Source of the DNA: Acidisoma silvae
Lineage (GTDB): Bacteria; Pseudomonadota; Alphaproteobacteria; Acetobacterales; Acetobacteraceae
Assembly (NCBI RefSeq): GCF_020618775.1
Contig: NZ_JAESVB010000006.1
Span: 124,001-188,000, forward strand
Reading direction: 5' to 3'
Length of the DNA stretch: 64,000 nucleotides
In this document: piece by piece, positions 1 to 8,572 of the stretch
Numbering within the stretch: the first letter of the stretch is position 1
Layout: each line of letters begins with the position of its first letter
The notes under the pieces: generated by a model
What the model was told of the DNA's origin: nothing
What the model saw: the letters and a program-made list of their open reading frames with translations, nothing else
The model's database searches: none
Made by a program: the position numbers and the translations under genes

Positions 1-857
1 AAGGGCTGGCGGCGAACGAGATCATCTCCGTCTCCGGCATTCTCAACGGCACCTGCAACTACATCCTGACGGTGATGCGCGAGCAGGGCCGCGACTTCGC
101 GGAAGTCCTGGCCGACGCCCAGGCCTTCGGCTATGCCGAGGCCGACCCCGCTTTCGATATCAATGGCGTCGACGCCGCCCATAAGCTCGCCATCCTCGGC
201 GCGCTGGCCTTCGGCCAACCGGTCGATTTTTCGGCGCTGCATGTCGAGGGTATTCGCCGCATCACCGCGCTGGATATCGCCTTCGCCCGCGAGCTCGGCT
301 TCCGCATCAAGCTGCTGGGCATCGCCCGCCGCACCGCCGACGGCGTTTCCATGCGCGTGCATCCGGCCATGGTGCCGGAAGCCGAGGAAATCGCGCAGGT
401 CGACGGGGTCTTCAACGCCGTGGTGGCCGAGGGCAATTTCGTCGGCCGCGTTATGCTGATGGGCCGCGGCGCCGGTGCCGGCCCCACCGCCTCGGCGGTA
501 GTGGCCGACCTTATCGATCTGGCGCGTGGCCGCCTGACGCCTATCTGGGGCGCGGAAGGCGATGCGCTGGGCCAACTGCCGGCGCTGCCGATGTCGGCGC
601 ATCAGGGCGCCTATTACCTGCGCCTGATGGTTCGTGACCGGCCGGGCGTGATGGCGGACGTCACCGCCGTGCTGCGCGATGCCGGCGTGTCCCTGCAATC
701 CATGCTGCAACATGGGCGCGCGCCCGGCGAATCGGTGCCGATCGTATTGGTAACGCATGAAACGACAGAGGGCGCGATGATGCAGGCGCTCGACGCCATC
801 GCCGGTCTCGACAGTGTGTTAGAACCGCCGGCGCTGATCCGCATCGGCGCGGCCTAA
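1..857 (+). CDS. hom: Homoserine dehydrogenase, C-terminal part (5' end outside window)
   Basis: Reduces aspartate semialdehyde to homoserine with NAD(P)H, the branch to threonine, methionine and isoleucine. The frame is open from base 3, so the start and the Rossmann nucleotide-binding domain lie upstream. The visible part opens with the family signature GILNGTCNYIL and continues with DPAFDINGVDAAHK, which carries the conserved Asp and catalytic Lys. The last ~80 residues form an ACT domain (YYLRLMVRDRPGVMADV), typical of the monofunctional long form that is feedback-regulated by threonine. It is followed on the same strand by glpX and recJ, a gene order common in Rhodospirillales. The stop codon lies in the first unit of a 15-bp tandem repeat. 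Confidence 0.95.
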   Translation, partial: GLAANEIISVSGILNGTCNYILTVMREQGRDFAEVLADAQAFGYAEADPAFDINGVDAAHKLAILGALAFGQPVDFSALHVEGIRRITALDIAFARELGFRIKLLGIARRTADGVSMRVHPAMVPEAEEIAQVDGVFNAVVAEGNFVGRVMLMGRGAGAGPTASAVVADLIDLARGRLTPIWGAEGDALGQLPALPMSAHQGAYYLRLMVRDRPGVMADVTAVLRDAGVSLQSMLQHGRAPGESVPIVLVTHETTEGAMMQALDAIAGLDSVLEPPALIRIGAA

Positions 858-902
858 CGCGGCCCGGCCTAACGCGGCCCGGCCTAACGCGCGGCCGCGT
901 TA
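851..902. repeat. 15-bp tandem repeat running through the hom stop codon, ending in a palindrome
   Basis: The unit GGCCTAACGCGGCCC occurs at 851-865 and 866-880, and a partial variant copy starts at 881. The hom stop TAA (855-857) is in unit one. The array ends in TAACGCG-CGGC-CGCGTTA (885-902), a 7-bp stem with a 4-base loop followed by TTTCCC. It could act as a weak terminator, but the T tract is short. Confidence 0.7.
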
Positions 903-969
903 TTTCCCGAATCGGCGTGGGCCGGGCTAGGCTCGGTCCCGCGCGAGCGAGATCTTGAAGGAGCACGCC

Positions 970-1953
970 ATGTCCCAACTTCCCCGGCAACATACGGATC
1001 GCAACCTGGCCTTGGAGCTGGTGCGGGTGACGGAGGCGGCGGGCATTGCCGCCGCCAAGTGGATCGGACGCGGCGATAAGAACGCGGCCGACGGCGCGGC
1101 CGTGGAAGCCATGCGCCACGCCTTCGACTCGGTCGCCATTTCCGGTACCGTCGTCATCGGCGAAGGCGAGATGGACGAAGCGCCGATGCTCTATATCGGC
1201 GAAAAGGTCGGCATGGGCGGCCCTGAGATGGACATCGCCGTCGATCCGCTGGAAGGCACGGAAATCGTCGCCAAGGGTGCCGCCAACGGCATGGCGGTGA
1301 TCGCGCTGGCCGATAAGGGCCGCTTCCTGCACGCCCCCGACATCTACATGCAAAAGATCGCCGTAGGCCCCGGCCTGCCCCAGGGCGTGGTCGATCTGGA
1401 CGCCCCGGCCGGCGCCAATCTGCGCAATCTGGCGCGCGCCAAGAAGGTTGATATTTCCGACCTCGTCGTCTGCATCCTGGATCGGCCGCGCCATGCCGAG
1501 ATCATCGCGGAATGCCGTGAAGCCGGTGCGCGCATCATGCTGATCGAAGCCGGTGACGTCGCCGGCTGCATCGCGACCGCCTTGCCGCAGAGCGGCGTCG
1601 ACATCTATCTCGGCTCCGGCGGCGCGCCCGAAGGCGTCATCGCGGCGGCCGCGCTCCGCTGCATGAACGGGCAGATGCAGTGCCGCCTGCTGTATGAGGA
1701 TGACGCCCAGATCGAACGCGCCCGCACCATGGGCGTGGTCGACCCCAATCGGAAATACAGCCTGCATGAGATTGCCGGCGGCGACGTGATGTTCGCGGCC
1801 ACCGGCGTCACCACCGGGCCGATGCTGCGCGGTATATTGCGCACCGAAAGCGGCGCCGTGACGCATTCCGTCGTCATGCGCAGCAAGTCCGGCACCGTCC
1901 GCTTCGTCGAAGCGCAGCACGACTTCGCCATCAAGCATTGGACCAACGCGTGA
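970..1953 (+). CDS. glpX: Fructose-1,6-bisphosphatase, class II (GlpX)
   Basis: Hydrolyses fructose 1,6-bisphosphate to fructose 6-phosphate in gluconeogenesis. In some bacteria GlpX also acts on sedoheptulose 1,7-bisphosphate. The metal-binding signatures of the class II fold are intact: GEGEMDEAPMLY near residue 60 and DIAVDPLEGTE near residue 85. Length (327 residues) is normal. The ATG at 970 is preferred over an in-frame ATG at 955 because AAGGAG at 958-963 sits 6 bases before it. It lies 112 bp downstream of hom, and recJ follows closely, so the three may be cotranscribed. Confidence 0.95.
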   Translation: MSQLPRQHTDRNLALELVRVTEAAGIAAAKWIGRGDKNAADGAAVEAMRHAFDSVAISGTVVIGEGEMDEAPMLYIGEKVGMGGPEMDIAVDPLEGTEIVAKGAANGMAVIALADKGRFLHAPDIYMQKIAVGPGLPQGVVDLDAPAGANLRNLARAKKVDISDLVVCILDRPRHAEIIAECREAGARIMLIEAGDVAGCIATALPQSGVDIYLGSGGAPEGVIAAAALRCMNGQMQCRLLYEDDAQIERARTMGVVDPNRKYSLHEIAGGDVMFAATGVTTGPMLRGILRTESGAVTHSVVMRSKSGTVRFVEAQHDFAIKHWTNA

Positions 1954-2026
1954 TGCCGCAAGCGTCACGGGGGATGCGGCGCTGAGCGCGCTCGTCTCCG
2001 CCCCCGCCACGACCGAGGCTGAGGCC

Positions 2027-3796
2027 GTGCTGGGGGTGGAGGCAAGCCTGAGCGGCCGCCGCTGGCTGTGGCGCGCGGGGGCGGAAACCTTGCCCCCGCA
2101 TCTCGGCCTCGGCATCGCGCAGAAACTGGACGTGCCGGAAATCGTCGGCCGCTTGCTGGCCATTCGCGGCATCGGCATCGAGGAAGCGGTTCATTACCTG
2201 ACACCGACGCTCCGCGCCCTGCTGCCCAACCCATCGACTTTGATCGATATGGACCACGCGGCGGCGCGGATCGCGGAAGCAGTGACGCGCGGCGAGACGA
2301 TCGGCATTTTCGGCGATTACGACGTCGACGGCGCCTGTTCCACCGCGCTGATGACCGAGTTGCTGCGCGGCATGGGCTGCATCGTCCATACCCATATTCC
2401 CGACCGCGCCAAGGAAGGCTACGGCCCGAACGTGACCGCACTGGGTGCGCTGGTCGATAAGGGTGCGACGCTTGTCATCTGCGTCGATTGCGGCACGGCG
2501 GCGCATGACGTGCTGACCTGCCTGACCGGCCGGGCGGATGCCATCGTGCTGGATCATCACAAGGCGGAAGGGCCGCCGCCCGCGATTTACGCCACCGTCA
2601 ATCCGAACCGGCTGGATTGCGGGTCCGGCCAAGGCTCGCTCTGCGCCACCGGCATTGCTTTCCTGACGGCCGTCGCCCTGCTGCGCCATCTGCGCCAGAG
2701 CGCGTTTTTCGACGCCACGCATCCCGAGCCGGACCTGATGGCGCTGCTGGACCTGGTAGCGCTGGCGACCGTCTGCGACGTGATGCCGCTGACCGGGCTC
2801 AACCGCGCCTTTGTGTCTCAGGGCCTGCGCATCATGGCGCGCGGCAACCGGCCGGGCGTCGCGGCTTTGCTGGAGGTTGCCGGCACGCGCGGCGTGCCGA
2901 CCACAACCTCCTGCGGTTTCGCCATCGGCCCGCGCATCAATGCCGGCGGGCGCGTCGCCGATTCCGGCCTCGGCCTGCGCCTGTTGCTGACCCAGGATCC
3001 GGAGGAAGGCCGCGAAATCGCGGAACTGCTCGACAGTATCAACCGCCAGCGCCAGCAGATTGAGCTTGGCGTCATGGAAGAGGCCTTTCGGCTGGCCGAG
3101 GCGCAGATCGCCGCCGGGCATTCCGCGCTGCTGGTGGGCGGCGAAGGCTGGCATGCCGGCGTCGTTGGCATCGTCGCCGGACGATTGAAGGAAAAATTCA
3201 ACAGGCCGGCGGCCGTCATGGCCTATGCCGAGGGCCGGGCGACAGGCTCGGCCCGCTCGGTGCCCGGCATCGATATCGGTGCCGCTATCCTGGCGGCACG
3301 GCAGAACGGGCTGCTGGAACGCGGCGGCGGCCATGCCATGGCGGCCGGCTTCTCGCTGCCCATCGAGGGCGTGCCGGCCCTGCACGGCTTCCTGAACGAG
3401 CGTCTGGCGGCGGCAAGCGCGATGCCGGCGGCAGCGGCGCTCGCCATCGAAGGCGTCATGACGCCGCGCGGGGCCACGGTGCAGGTGGCGGAATATCTGA
3501 CGCGGCTTGCCCCCTTCGGCCAAGGCAATGACGAGCCGCTGCTTATCATGACCCATGCGCGCGTTACCAAGGTGGACCGCATCGGCAAGGACGGCGGCAC
3601 CATTCGCGCGATTCTGGAAGGCGAAGGCGGGGGCCGGCTGAAAGCGCTGCTGTTCCGCGCCAAAACCGGGCCGCTGGCCGAGGCGCTGACTGATACCGGC
3701 CGCCGGCCGCTGCATCTGGCAGGCTATCTGCGGGCGGAGGAATGGAACGGCGTGGTTTCGGCGAGCTTCATCGTGCAGGACGGTGCCTGGGCTTAA
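2027..3796 (+). CDS. recJ: Single-stranded-DNA-specific exonuclease RecJ
   Basis: 5'-3' single-strand exonuclease used in RecF-pathway recombination, mismatch repair and base excision repair. DHH-family motifs are present: DYDVDGACSTALM (motif I, near residue 100), the VDCGTAAHD region, DHHKAEG (motif III) and the DHHA1 motif GPRINAGGR. A C-terminal OB-like domain covers the last ~120 residues. Length of 589 residues matches the family. The first available start is GTG at 2027, which has no clear Shine-Dalgarno. The frame stays open upstream without an ATG, so the true N-terminus is uncertain. Confidence 0.93.
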   Translation: MLGVEASLSGRRWLWRAGAETLPPHLGLGIAQKLDVPEIVGRLLAIRGIGIEEAVHYLTPTLRALLPNPSTLIDMDHAAARIAEAVTRGETIGIFGDYDVDGACSTALMTELLRGMGCIVHTHIPDRAKEGYGPNVTALGALVDKGATLVICVDCGTAAHDVLTCLTGRADAIVLDHHKAEGPPPAIYATVNPNRLDCGSGQGSLCATGIAFLTAVALLRHLRQSAFFDATHPEPDLMALLDLVALATVCDVMPLTGLNRAFVSQGLRIMARGNRPGVAALLEVAGTRGVPTTTSCGFAIGPRINAGGRVADSGLGLRLLLTQDPEEGREIAELLDSINRQRQQIELGVMEEAFRLAEAQIAAGHSALLVGGEGWHAGVVGIVAGRLKEKFNRPAAVMAYAEGRATGSARSVPGIDIGAAILAARQNGLLERGGGHAMAAGFSLPIEGVPALHGFLNERLAAASAMPAAAALAIEGVMTPRGATVQVAEYLTRLAPFGQGNDEPLLIMTHARVTKVDRIGKDGGTIRAILEGEGGGRLKALLFRAKTGPLAEALTDTGRRPLHLAGYLRAEEWNGVVSASFIVQDGAWA

Positions 3797-3948
3797 TTTG
3801 CCTTCCTCTGCACGCAGAGCGGGAGAGCCTTGTCATACATCTGACCAAAAATACCTGCCACGGGGGTTGATTCCGGGACGTCCCCCGGCTACTCAGCGGC
3901 ACGGCCTGATGAGGCGCCGCCAGGCACCGCATCATTGCAGAATGGTTC

Positions 3949-4024
3949 GTCCCGTTCGTCTAGAGGCCTAGGACACCGCCCTTTCACGGCGGTAACACGA
4001 GTTCGAATCTCGTACGGGACGCCA
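3949..4024 (+). tRNA. tRNA-Glu (TTC anticodon), CCA encoded
   Basis: The sequence folds as a cloverleaf. The acceptor arm is GTCCCGT/ACGGGAC, and the D-arm region includes TCTAGAGGCCTAGGA. The anticodon stem CCGCC/GGCGG encloses the loop CTTTCAC with anticodon TTC, and the T-arm is CGAGTTCGAATCTCG. The discriminator base is G and the CCA end is encoded (4022-4024). Confidence 0.97.
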
Positions 4025-4506
4025 ATTCACAATCGACAATTCAGCAGTTACGCGCCCGCCGTGAGGCCCCCATTGGGCCATTCTGGGGGGATGAAGACGC
4101 GCATCGCCGCTCAGACGGACAAGCACTCAACCCCGCGCGCAATCGAGAGGATGGCGTTTTTTGTCCGATCATCGCGCGGGTCTTTCCAGGCAGCGCGCAA
4201 GTTCGGTTTGACCGGCGCGGAAGCGACGAGATGCGCGGCTCAAACTGCCGCCACCCAAGTCTGCGCGTCATGATGGAGACAGGTCGTGCGCGCGCTTTCG
4301 CGCTTGCCAGGACGGTTTCAATCATAGCCCGACTGACGCTGCCGGACGCGGGATCGGTCAACACCGTTCTCAACTCACGTGTTTGTGTCACGATATAACC
4401 CTGTCACAGATCGGCCTATCCTTCAGCCTGCCCTAACGCTTTTAGCCGAATGCCGGATGCGCCTGACTGCCGCTATGGTTTATCGGACAATGCGAAGGTC
4501 TGTCCG
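4025..4506. other. Intergenic, no supported gene
   Basis: About 480 bp between tRNA-Glu and the acyltransferase. Open frames of 112 and 116 codons exist on the two strands, but they have no recognisable domains, overlap each other or the tRNA, and lack convincing ribosome binding sites. I see no further structured RNA here. Confidence 0.5.
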
Positions 4507-5586
4507 ATGCAGGTGACGACGACAAGAAAACATCAGTTCGCCGTTCTTGACGGTCTGCGCGGCTTCGGTGCGCTCACCGTCCTTGTCTTCCATCTTATCC
4601 AGCAGCATATCGTCGGCATCCTGCCTTTCGCCGGGCTGGCCGTTGATTTCTTCTATATGCTGAGCGGCTTCGTGATGGCTTTCGCCTACGAGCACAAGCT
4701 GCGCAGCGGCGCCATGGATTTCAAATCCTTTGCCGGGATCCGCATCCTTCGTCTGTATCCGTTGCTGTTTGTCGGGACAATGGCGGGCATTGTGCTGGGC
4801 CTGCTGGCGGCGCATGTAAAACATGACGTCACCTATACGCAGATCGCCATCAGCGGCGCGCTTGGGCTTGTTCTTCTGCCCTCCTACGTCTTTCCGCAAT
4901 GGGGCACGGCTTTTCCCTTCAACATGGCGCAATGGTCCCTGACCTTCGAGATTTTCGCCAATGCCGTCTTCGCGGCCATCGCACCGAAACTGACGACGCG
5001 CGTATTGCTTGGCACCCTAGCCGTCACCGCGCTTCTGCTGATCGCCTCGGCGCTGGTGCATGGCGACATCTACGGCGGTTATGACAAGGACAATTTCATC
5101 TACGGCTTCACGCGCGTGCTGTTTCCCTTCTTCGCGGGCGTGCTGGTCTTCCGGTTTCGACGCAGTCCCCGCCACGCGCCCTGGCTGGCGGCAGGACTGA
5201 TCATCGCGCTGATCGCTTTCCTCATGCTGCCGCCCTGGCATGCCGGCCTCTTCACGCTGCCTTATGTCATCCTGCTGTTCCCGGCTATCATCTTCCTGGG
5301 TGCCGCGGCGGAGGTGGGACCGCGCGTCTCGGCCTTCTTCCGTTTTCTGGGTGTGCTGTCCTATCCGCTCTATATCCTGCAAAGCCCGATTCTGCGCATC
5401 GGCGAGGAAGTGCTGAAGCGCAAGCATTTCGGCCTTGGCGGCTCGATTGCCTTCGGATTGGCGGAAGCCGCCGCCGCGCTGGTGATTTCGTATCTTGCGC
5501 TAACCTATTACGACGTGCCGCTGCGGCGCTTCATTCGTGCCCGCGCGGCGCGGCGCCGCCCGGCGCTGGCCAGCAGCAGCGTTTAA
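4507..5586 (+). CDS. Acyltransferase 3 family membrane protein (OafA/NodX-like)
   Basis: Integral membrane O-acyltransferase of the AT3 family, which moves acetyl or other acyl groups onto surface glycans or lipids. The substrate cannot be read from sequence. The N-terminus has the family opening LDGLRGFGALTVLVFHL with the conserved His at its end, followed by FFYMLSGFVMAF. About ten hydrophobic segments follow and the C-terminus is Arg-rich and cytoplasmic. The ATG at 4507 has GAAGG at 4494-4498, 8 bases upstream. An in-frame ATG at 4450 would add 19 polar residues and has no ribosome site. It is convergent with the ATP-grasp gene. Confidence 0.85.
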   Translation: MQVTTTRKHQFAVLDGLRGFGALTVLVFHLIQQHIVGILPFAGLAVDFFYMLSGFVMAFAYEHKLRSGAMDFKSFAGIRILRLYPLLFVGTMAGIVLGLLAAHVKHDVTYTQIAISGALGLVLLPSYVFPQWGTAFPFNMAQWSLTFEIFANAVFAAIAPKLTTRVLLGTLAVTALLLIASALVHGDIYGGYDKDNFIYGFTRVLFPFFAGVLVFRFRRSPRHAPWLAAGLIIALIAFLMLPPWHAGLFTLPYVILLFPAIIFLGAAAEVGPRVSAFFRFLGVLSYPLYILQSPILRIGEEVLKRKHFGLGGSIAFGLAEAAAALVISYLALTYYDVPLRRFIRARAARRRPALASSSV

Positions 5587-5601
5587 GAGGCGCTGTGCGC
5601 C

Positions 5602-6957
5602 TCAGGCGTGCCGCCGACCTTCCGCATAGGGCTGAGACGGCCCGCGCAGCCAGTCGAGCGCGGGCGCGTCCAGCGCCGGACGGCGGCCCGTGGCGGCACC
5701 ATAGGCATCGAAAATAGGCCCGAAATCCTGCGGATGGATGGCCTGCAGGCGCCGCAGATAGGCGGCCATCACACGCGGTTCGTCATAGGGCACGTCGTGA
5801 TAGAGGCATCGCGCCTCGAGACGCCCAAGGTCGCGCGGCGAGCGCTCGATCTCTTTCGGGAATAGCGCCACCAAAGGCGATGCCAATATCGGCGCCGGAC
5901 GCCAGGGGACCGGGCGGAAGCCGCTATCCAGGCAAGATAGCAGGCGCGCGCACAGGTCATGCCCGAACAACCGACCGAGATGCGTGGTGCCGATGGGGCG
6001 CGCGTTCAGCTCGATCAGCGATGCCTGGCGCGTTGCCGGATCAAACATGAAGTCGAAGCTGATGAAACCCGAGCATCCCATGGCCGCGACCAATTGCCGC
6101 GACGTCTCAGCCATCTCGGCATTCTCGACGTGACGCACCATGGTGCTTGGTCCCGTCGGGGTAGGATGGTTCTTCTCGGCCAGAAAGCTGACGCCTTCCA
6201 GCACTTCGCCCTGCCAGGCGAAGACCGTGCGCATGGCCGGGACACCGGCGACATAGGATTGCAGCACCGGTGGAGCATCGATCGCGGTACTGAACCCGGC
6301 CACGTCCCACATCTTCCGCCGCAACGCGCCGCGCAGCCGCCGCCAGGACGTGGCGCCACGCACCGCCGCCATGGCGCGCCGCAATTCGTCCGGGTTGCGG
6401 GCGATCGTGACGCCATGCCCGCCACAGGTATGCTCTGCCTTCAGCACCACGGGATAGCCCCAGTCCTGCGCGCGTTGCAGCATGGCATCGGGCTCAGCCG
6501 AAATGCAGACGCGCGGCGTCCGCAGCCCGAGTTCCGACGCCAGCCGCATCAGGCCGGCCCGGGTGCAAGCGGTGGTGTAGCCGCGCGGTGAGCCCAGGGA
6601 AATTTCCAGCAAGGCGCGCAGCGGTGCCGTCACCGTCGCGGCGGTGGCGATGACGCGCAGCGACAGAGCCGCCATATCGTCCAGCGGAATGACGAGATCG
6701 GCATCCCAGTCGCGGGTCGCCGCTTCCAGCCGGTTGCGAATGAAGGGGAGCGCCAGCCACAGGCCGCGCTGAGCGGGCAGCGGAAAGCGCCGCCCCATGA
6801 AGCGCGTTTCCGCGCAATAGAAGCCCGGCGGGCAAAGCACCGCGCAATCGGCGCCCAGCGCGCCCAGCGCCGCCGGCAGCCGGTCGCTGCCGACATCATT
6901 GGTCAGAGCGACGAACAGGATGCGGGCGCGACCGGTGCGCCGCGTGGCGCTACCCAT
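5602..6957 (-). CDS. ATP-grasp domain protein (carboxylate-amine/thiol ligase superfamily)
   Basis: A putative ligase activating a carboxylate as an acyl phosphate and joining it to an amine or other nucleophile; substrates unknown. The N-terminal ~110 residues form a Rossmann-like preATP-grasp domain (ARILFVALTNDVGSDRLPAALGALG). The central region has the nucleotide-binding strand PVVLKAEHTCGGHGV, and metal-ligand motifs follow (FDFMFD and LIELNARPIGTTHLG). The start at 6957 gives an 8-bp overlap with the flavoprotein gene upstream; an ATG at 6990 would overlap by 41 bp. Tight coupling to the monooxygenase-like gene suggests both act in one pathway. It has no amino-acid-specific or CPSase-specific features that I can name. 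Confidence 0.8.
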   Translation of the reverse strand: MGSATRRTGRARILFVALTNDVGSDRLPAALGALGADCAVLCPPGFYCAETRFMGRRFPLPAQRGLWLALPFIRNRLEAATRDWDADLVIPLDDMAALSLRVIATAATVTAPLRALLEISLGSPRGYTTACTRAGLMRLASELGLRTPRVCISAEPDAMLQRAQDWGYPVVLKAEHTCGGHGVTIARNPDELRRAMAAVRGATSWRRLRGALRRKMWDVAGFSTAIDAPPVLQSYVAGVPAMRTVFAWQGEVLEGVSFLAEKNHPTPTGPSTMVRHVENAEMAETSRQLVAAMGCSGFISFDFMFDPATRQASLIELNARPIGTTHLGRLFGHDLCARLLSCLDSGFRPVPWRPAPILASPLVALFPKEIERSPRDLGRLEARCLYHDVPYDEPRVMAAYLRRLQAIHPQDFGPIFDAYGAATGRRPALDAPALDWLRGPSQPYAEGRRHA

Positions 6958-8206
6958 CTGCGGAAACGGAGTTTGACAGGCTCGGCCCATATTGGGCTGC
7001 CGGCTGCCGGCGGCGCTGCCCTAGAATGCCGATGGGCGCCAGATGCCGTGACAGGCGCCGGGCGGTGAATTCCGCCCCGGCGGCAAAGCGCATGACCGGG
7101 CCGAAGCTATTCGCGGCGGCAGGCCCGATGAAATACAGACCCGGCAAAGAGGTCTCGAAATTGCGCGACAATTTCGGTGCGCCGCCAACGTCACGAATGG
7201 CACCCGCCATAGCCTCATTCAAAAAGGCGTTGCGGTTGACGGCAACCTTGTAGCCGGTGGCGCAGATCACATGGTCCACCACCACGGTGGCGGAGGCGCC
7301 GGCGGCGTCGCGTGTCGTCAATTGCACGCGCCCAGCCTCTTCACGCGCGCCTGCCACCACCGTGCCGGTCATGATCGCGACATGGCCCTCGACCTCGTCG
7401 CGCACGAACCAGGCCGGTGCCGGCCCCAGATAGCGGCGCACGATTTCGCTGCGAAAGCGGTCGGGCATGTGGTGAAACACCATTGGCGCACGGGTGCAGA
7501 GCACCGATTTCCAGCCTGGGCCGAGCGAGGTCATGGGCGCGCGGATCTTGTCGCGCAGCGAGCGCTGGCCGAGCGGCGTCTGAAAGCGGACGGATGCGCG
7601 CCGCGCGATCACCGTCGCATGGGCGCCGCGTCGCCGCAACGCGGCGGCGACATCCATGGCCGAGGATCCGCCGCCAATGACGGCGACAGCGCGGCCCGCG
7701 AAGCGGCCGAAATCATGATGGGCCGAGCTGTGGCTACAGAGCCTGGCCGGCAATTGCGACGCGAAATCAGGCAATTGCGAATAGCTGCCGACACCTGCGG
7801 CAACAACGACCTGGCGCGAGGCGATATGGCCGCCATCGGCAAAGCTTGTCAGATAGCCGTCGCGCGTGCGGGTGACGGCTGTGGCCATGCGATTTTCCAG
7901 ATGGGGCAGAAAGCGTTGTTGAAAGGCCGCGCCATAGCGGATGAAAACATCCTTGCTGACCGGAATTCCCGTATGGGCATAGGGAATGCCTTGCTCGGCA
8001 CAATAGGCCCCGAGCGTGAAGGCTCCACTCGGCTCGAACAGCGAGGACGCGAAACCCTCGGATTTCAGATACATGCCTTCCGGCATATTGTCCGTCCAGG
8101 CGCCCATCACGGATCCGGCAATCCTGAAGCTCAGACCACGGGCTTTGAGATGGGCACCAAGGGAAAGACCGTAAGGGCCGGCACCAATGATAAGGCAATC
8201 CGTCAA
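6950..8206 (-). CDS. FAD/NAD(P)-dependent monooxygenase-like oxidoreductase
   Basis: Two-dinucleotide-fold flavoprotein resembling class B flavin monooxygenases and N-hydroxylases. The N-terminal FAD fingerprint is LIIGAGPYGLSLG (residues 5-17). A second GxGxxS/A fingerprint, AVIGGGSSAMDVA, lies near residue 175 for NADPH. The late FATGY-type motif is CATGYKV, near residue 320. The substrate is unknown. Translation probably starts at TTG 8206: AGGAG at 8214-8218 lies 7 bases upstream and the FAD motif begins within five residues. It is first in a two-gene operon with the ATP-grasp gene. Confidence 0.85.
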   Translation of the reverse strand: MTDCLIIGAGPYGLSLGAHLKARGLSFRIAGSVMGAWTDNMPEGMYLKSEGFASSLFEPSGAFTLGAYCAEQGIPYAHTGIPVSKDVFIRYGAAFQQRFLPHLENRMATAVTRTRDGYLTSFADGGHIASRQVVVAAGVGSYSQLPDFASQLPARLCSHSSAHHDFGRFAGRAVAVIGGGSSAMDVAAALRRRGAHATVIARRASVRFQTPLGQRSLRDKIRAPMTSLGPGWKSVLCTRAPMVFHHMPDRFRSEIVRRYLGPAPAWFVRDEVEGHVAIMTGTVVAGAREEAGRVQLTTRDAAGASATVVVDHVICATGYKVAVNRNAFLNEAMAGAIRDVGGAPKLSRNFETSLPGLYFIGPAAANSFGPVMRFAAGAEFTARRLSRHLAPIGILGQRRRQPAAQYGPSLSNSVSADG

Positions 8207-8572
8207 ATTCGATCTCCTGGATTGGCTTTTTCGATCGCGCTAGCCGTTGATCGATGCAGGACTAGTTCTACGAGCATGTGGGACAGGTTGTCTGCTCACA
8301 CAAATTGCGCCCACCTCATCTTTTGTGGCTACTCCTTACATGCATTATGTAATTTTCAAAACTTCGTGATAAAATCTGAATTTGTGCGTTGCACACACAA
8401 AAGACTGGCGCCTAACGGCTGATTTCGGCGATGCCGCCGCATTGGCCTGACACAAGTTTGAGAATTGTCCCCGCGAAGCGGGGATCAAATGGCCAATGGC
8501 CATGCGGTCAGACGGCTAGCCGAAGGTGACGGATGGGGGACGAGCCTAGCCGGCGCCGATGGCATCCTTGCG
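8207..8572. other. Intergenic region with a REP-like hairpin at 8465-8488
   Basis: Contains an AT-richer stretch (8330-8400) that should hold the promoter of the monooxygenase operon. It also contains a palindrome with stem CCCCGC/GCGGGG (8469-8474 and 8478-8483) around GAA. The same kind of hairpin recurs at 23.36, 23.87, 23.93, 61.3 and 61.38 kb. No gene is supported. Confidence 0.5.

Noticed and set aside
661-3715. Long minus-strand frames opposite hom, glpX and recJ
   Set aside because: Low-complexity antisense sequence overlapping strongly supported genes.
4041-4391. 116-codon minus-strand frame after tRNA-Glu
   Set aside because: No ribosome site or domain, and basic composition typical of chance frames.
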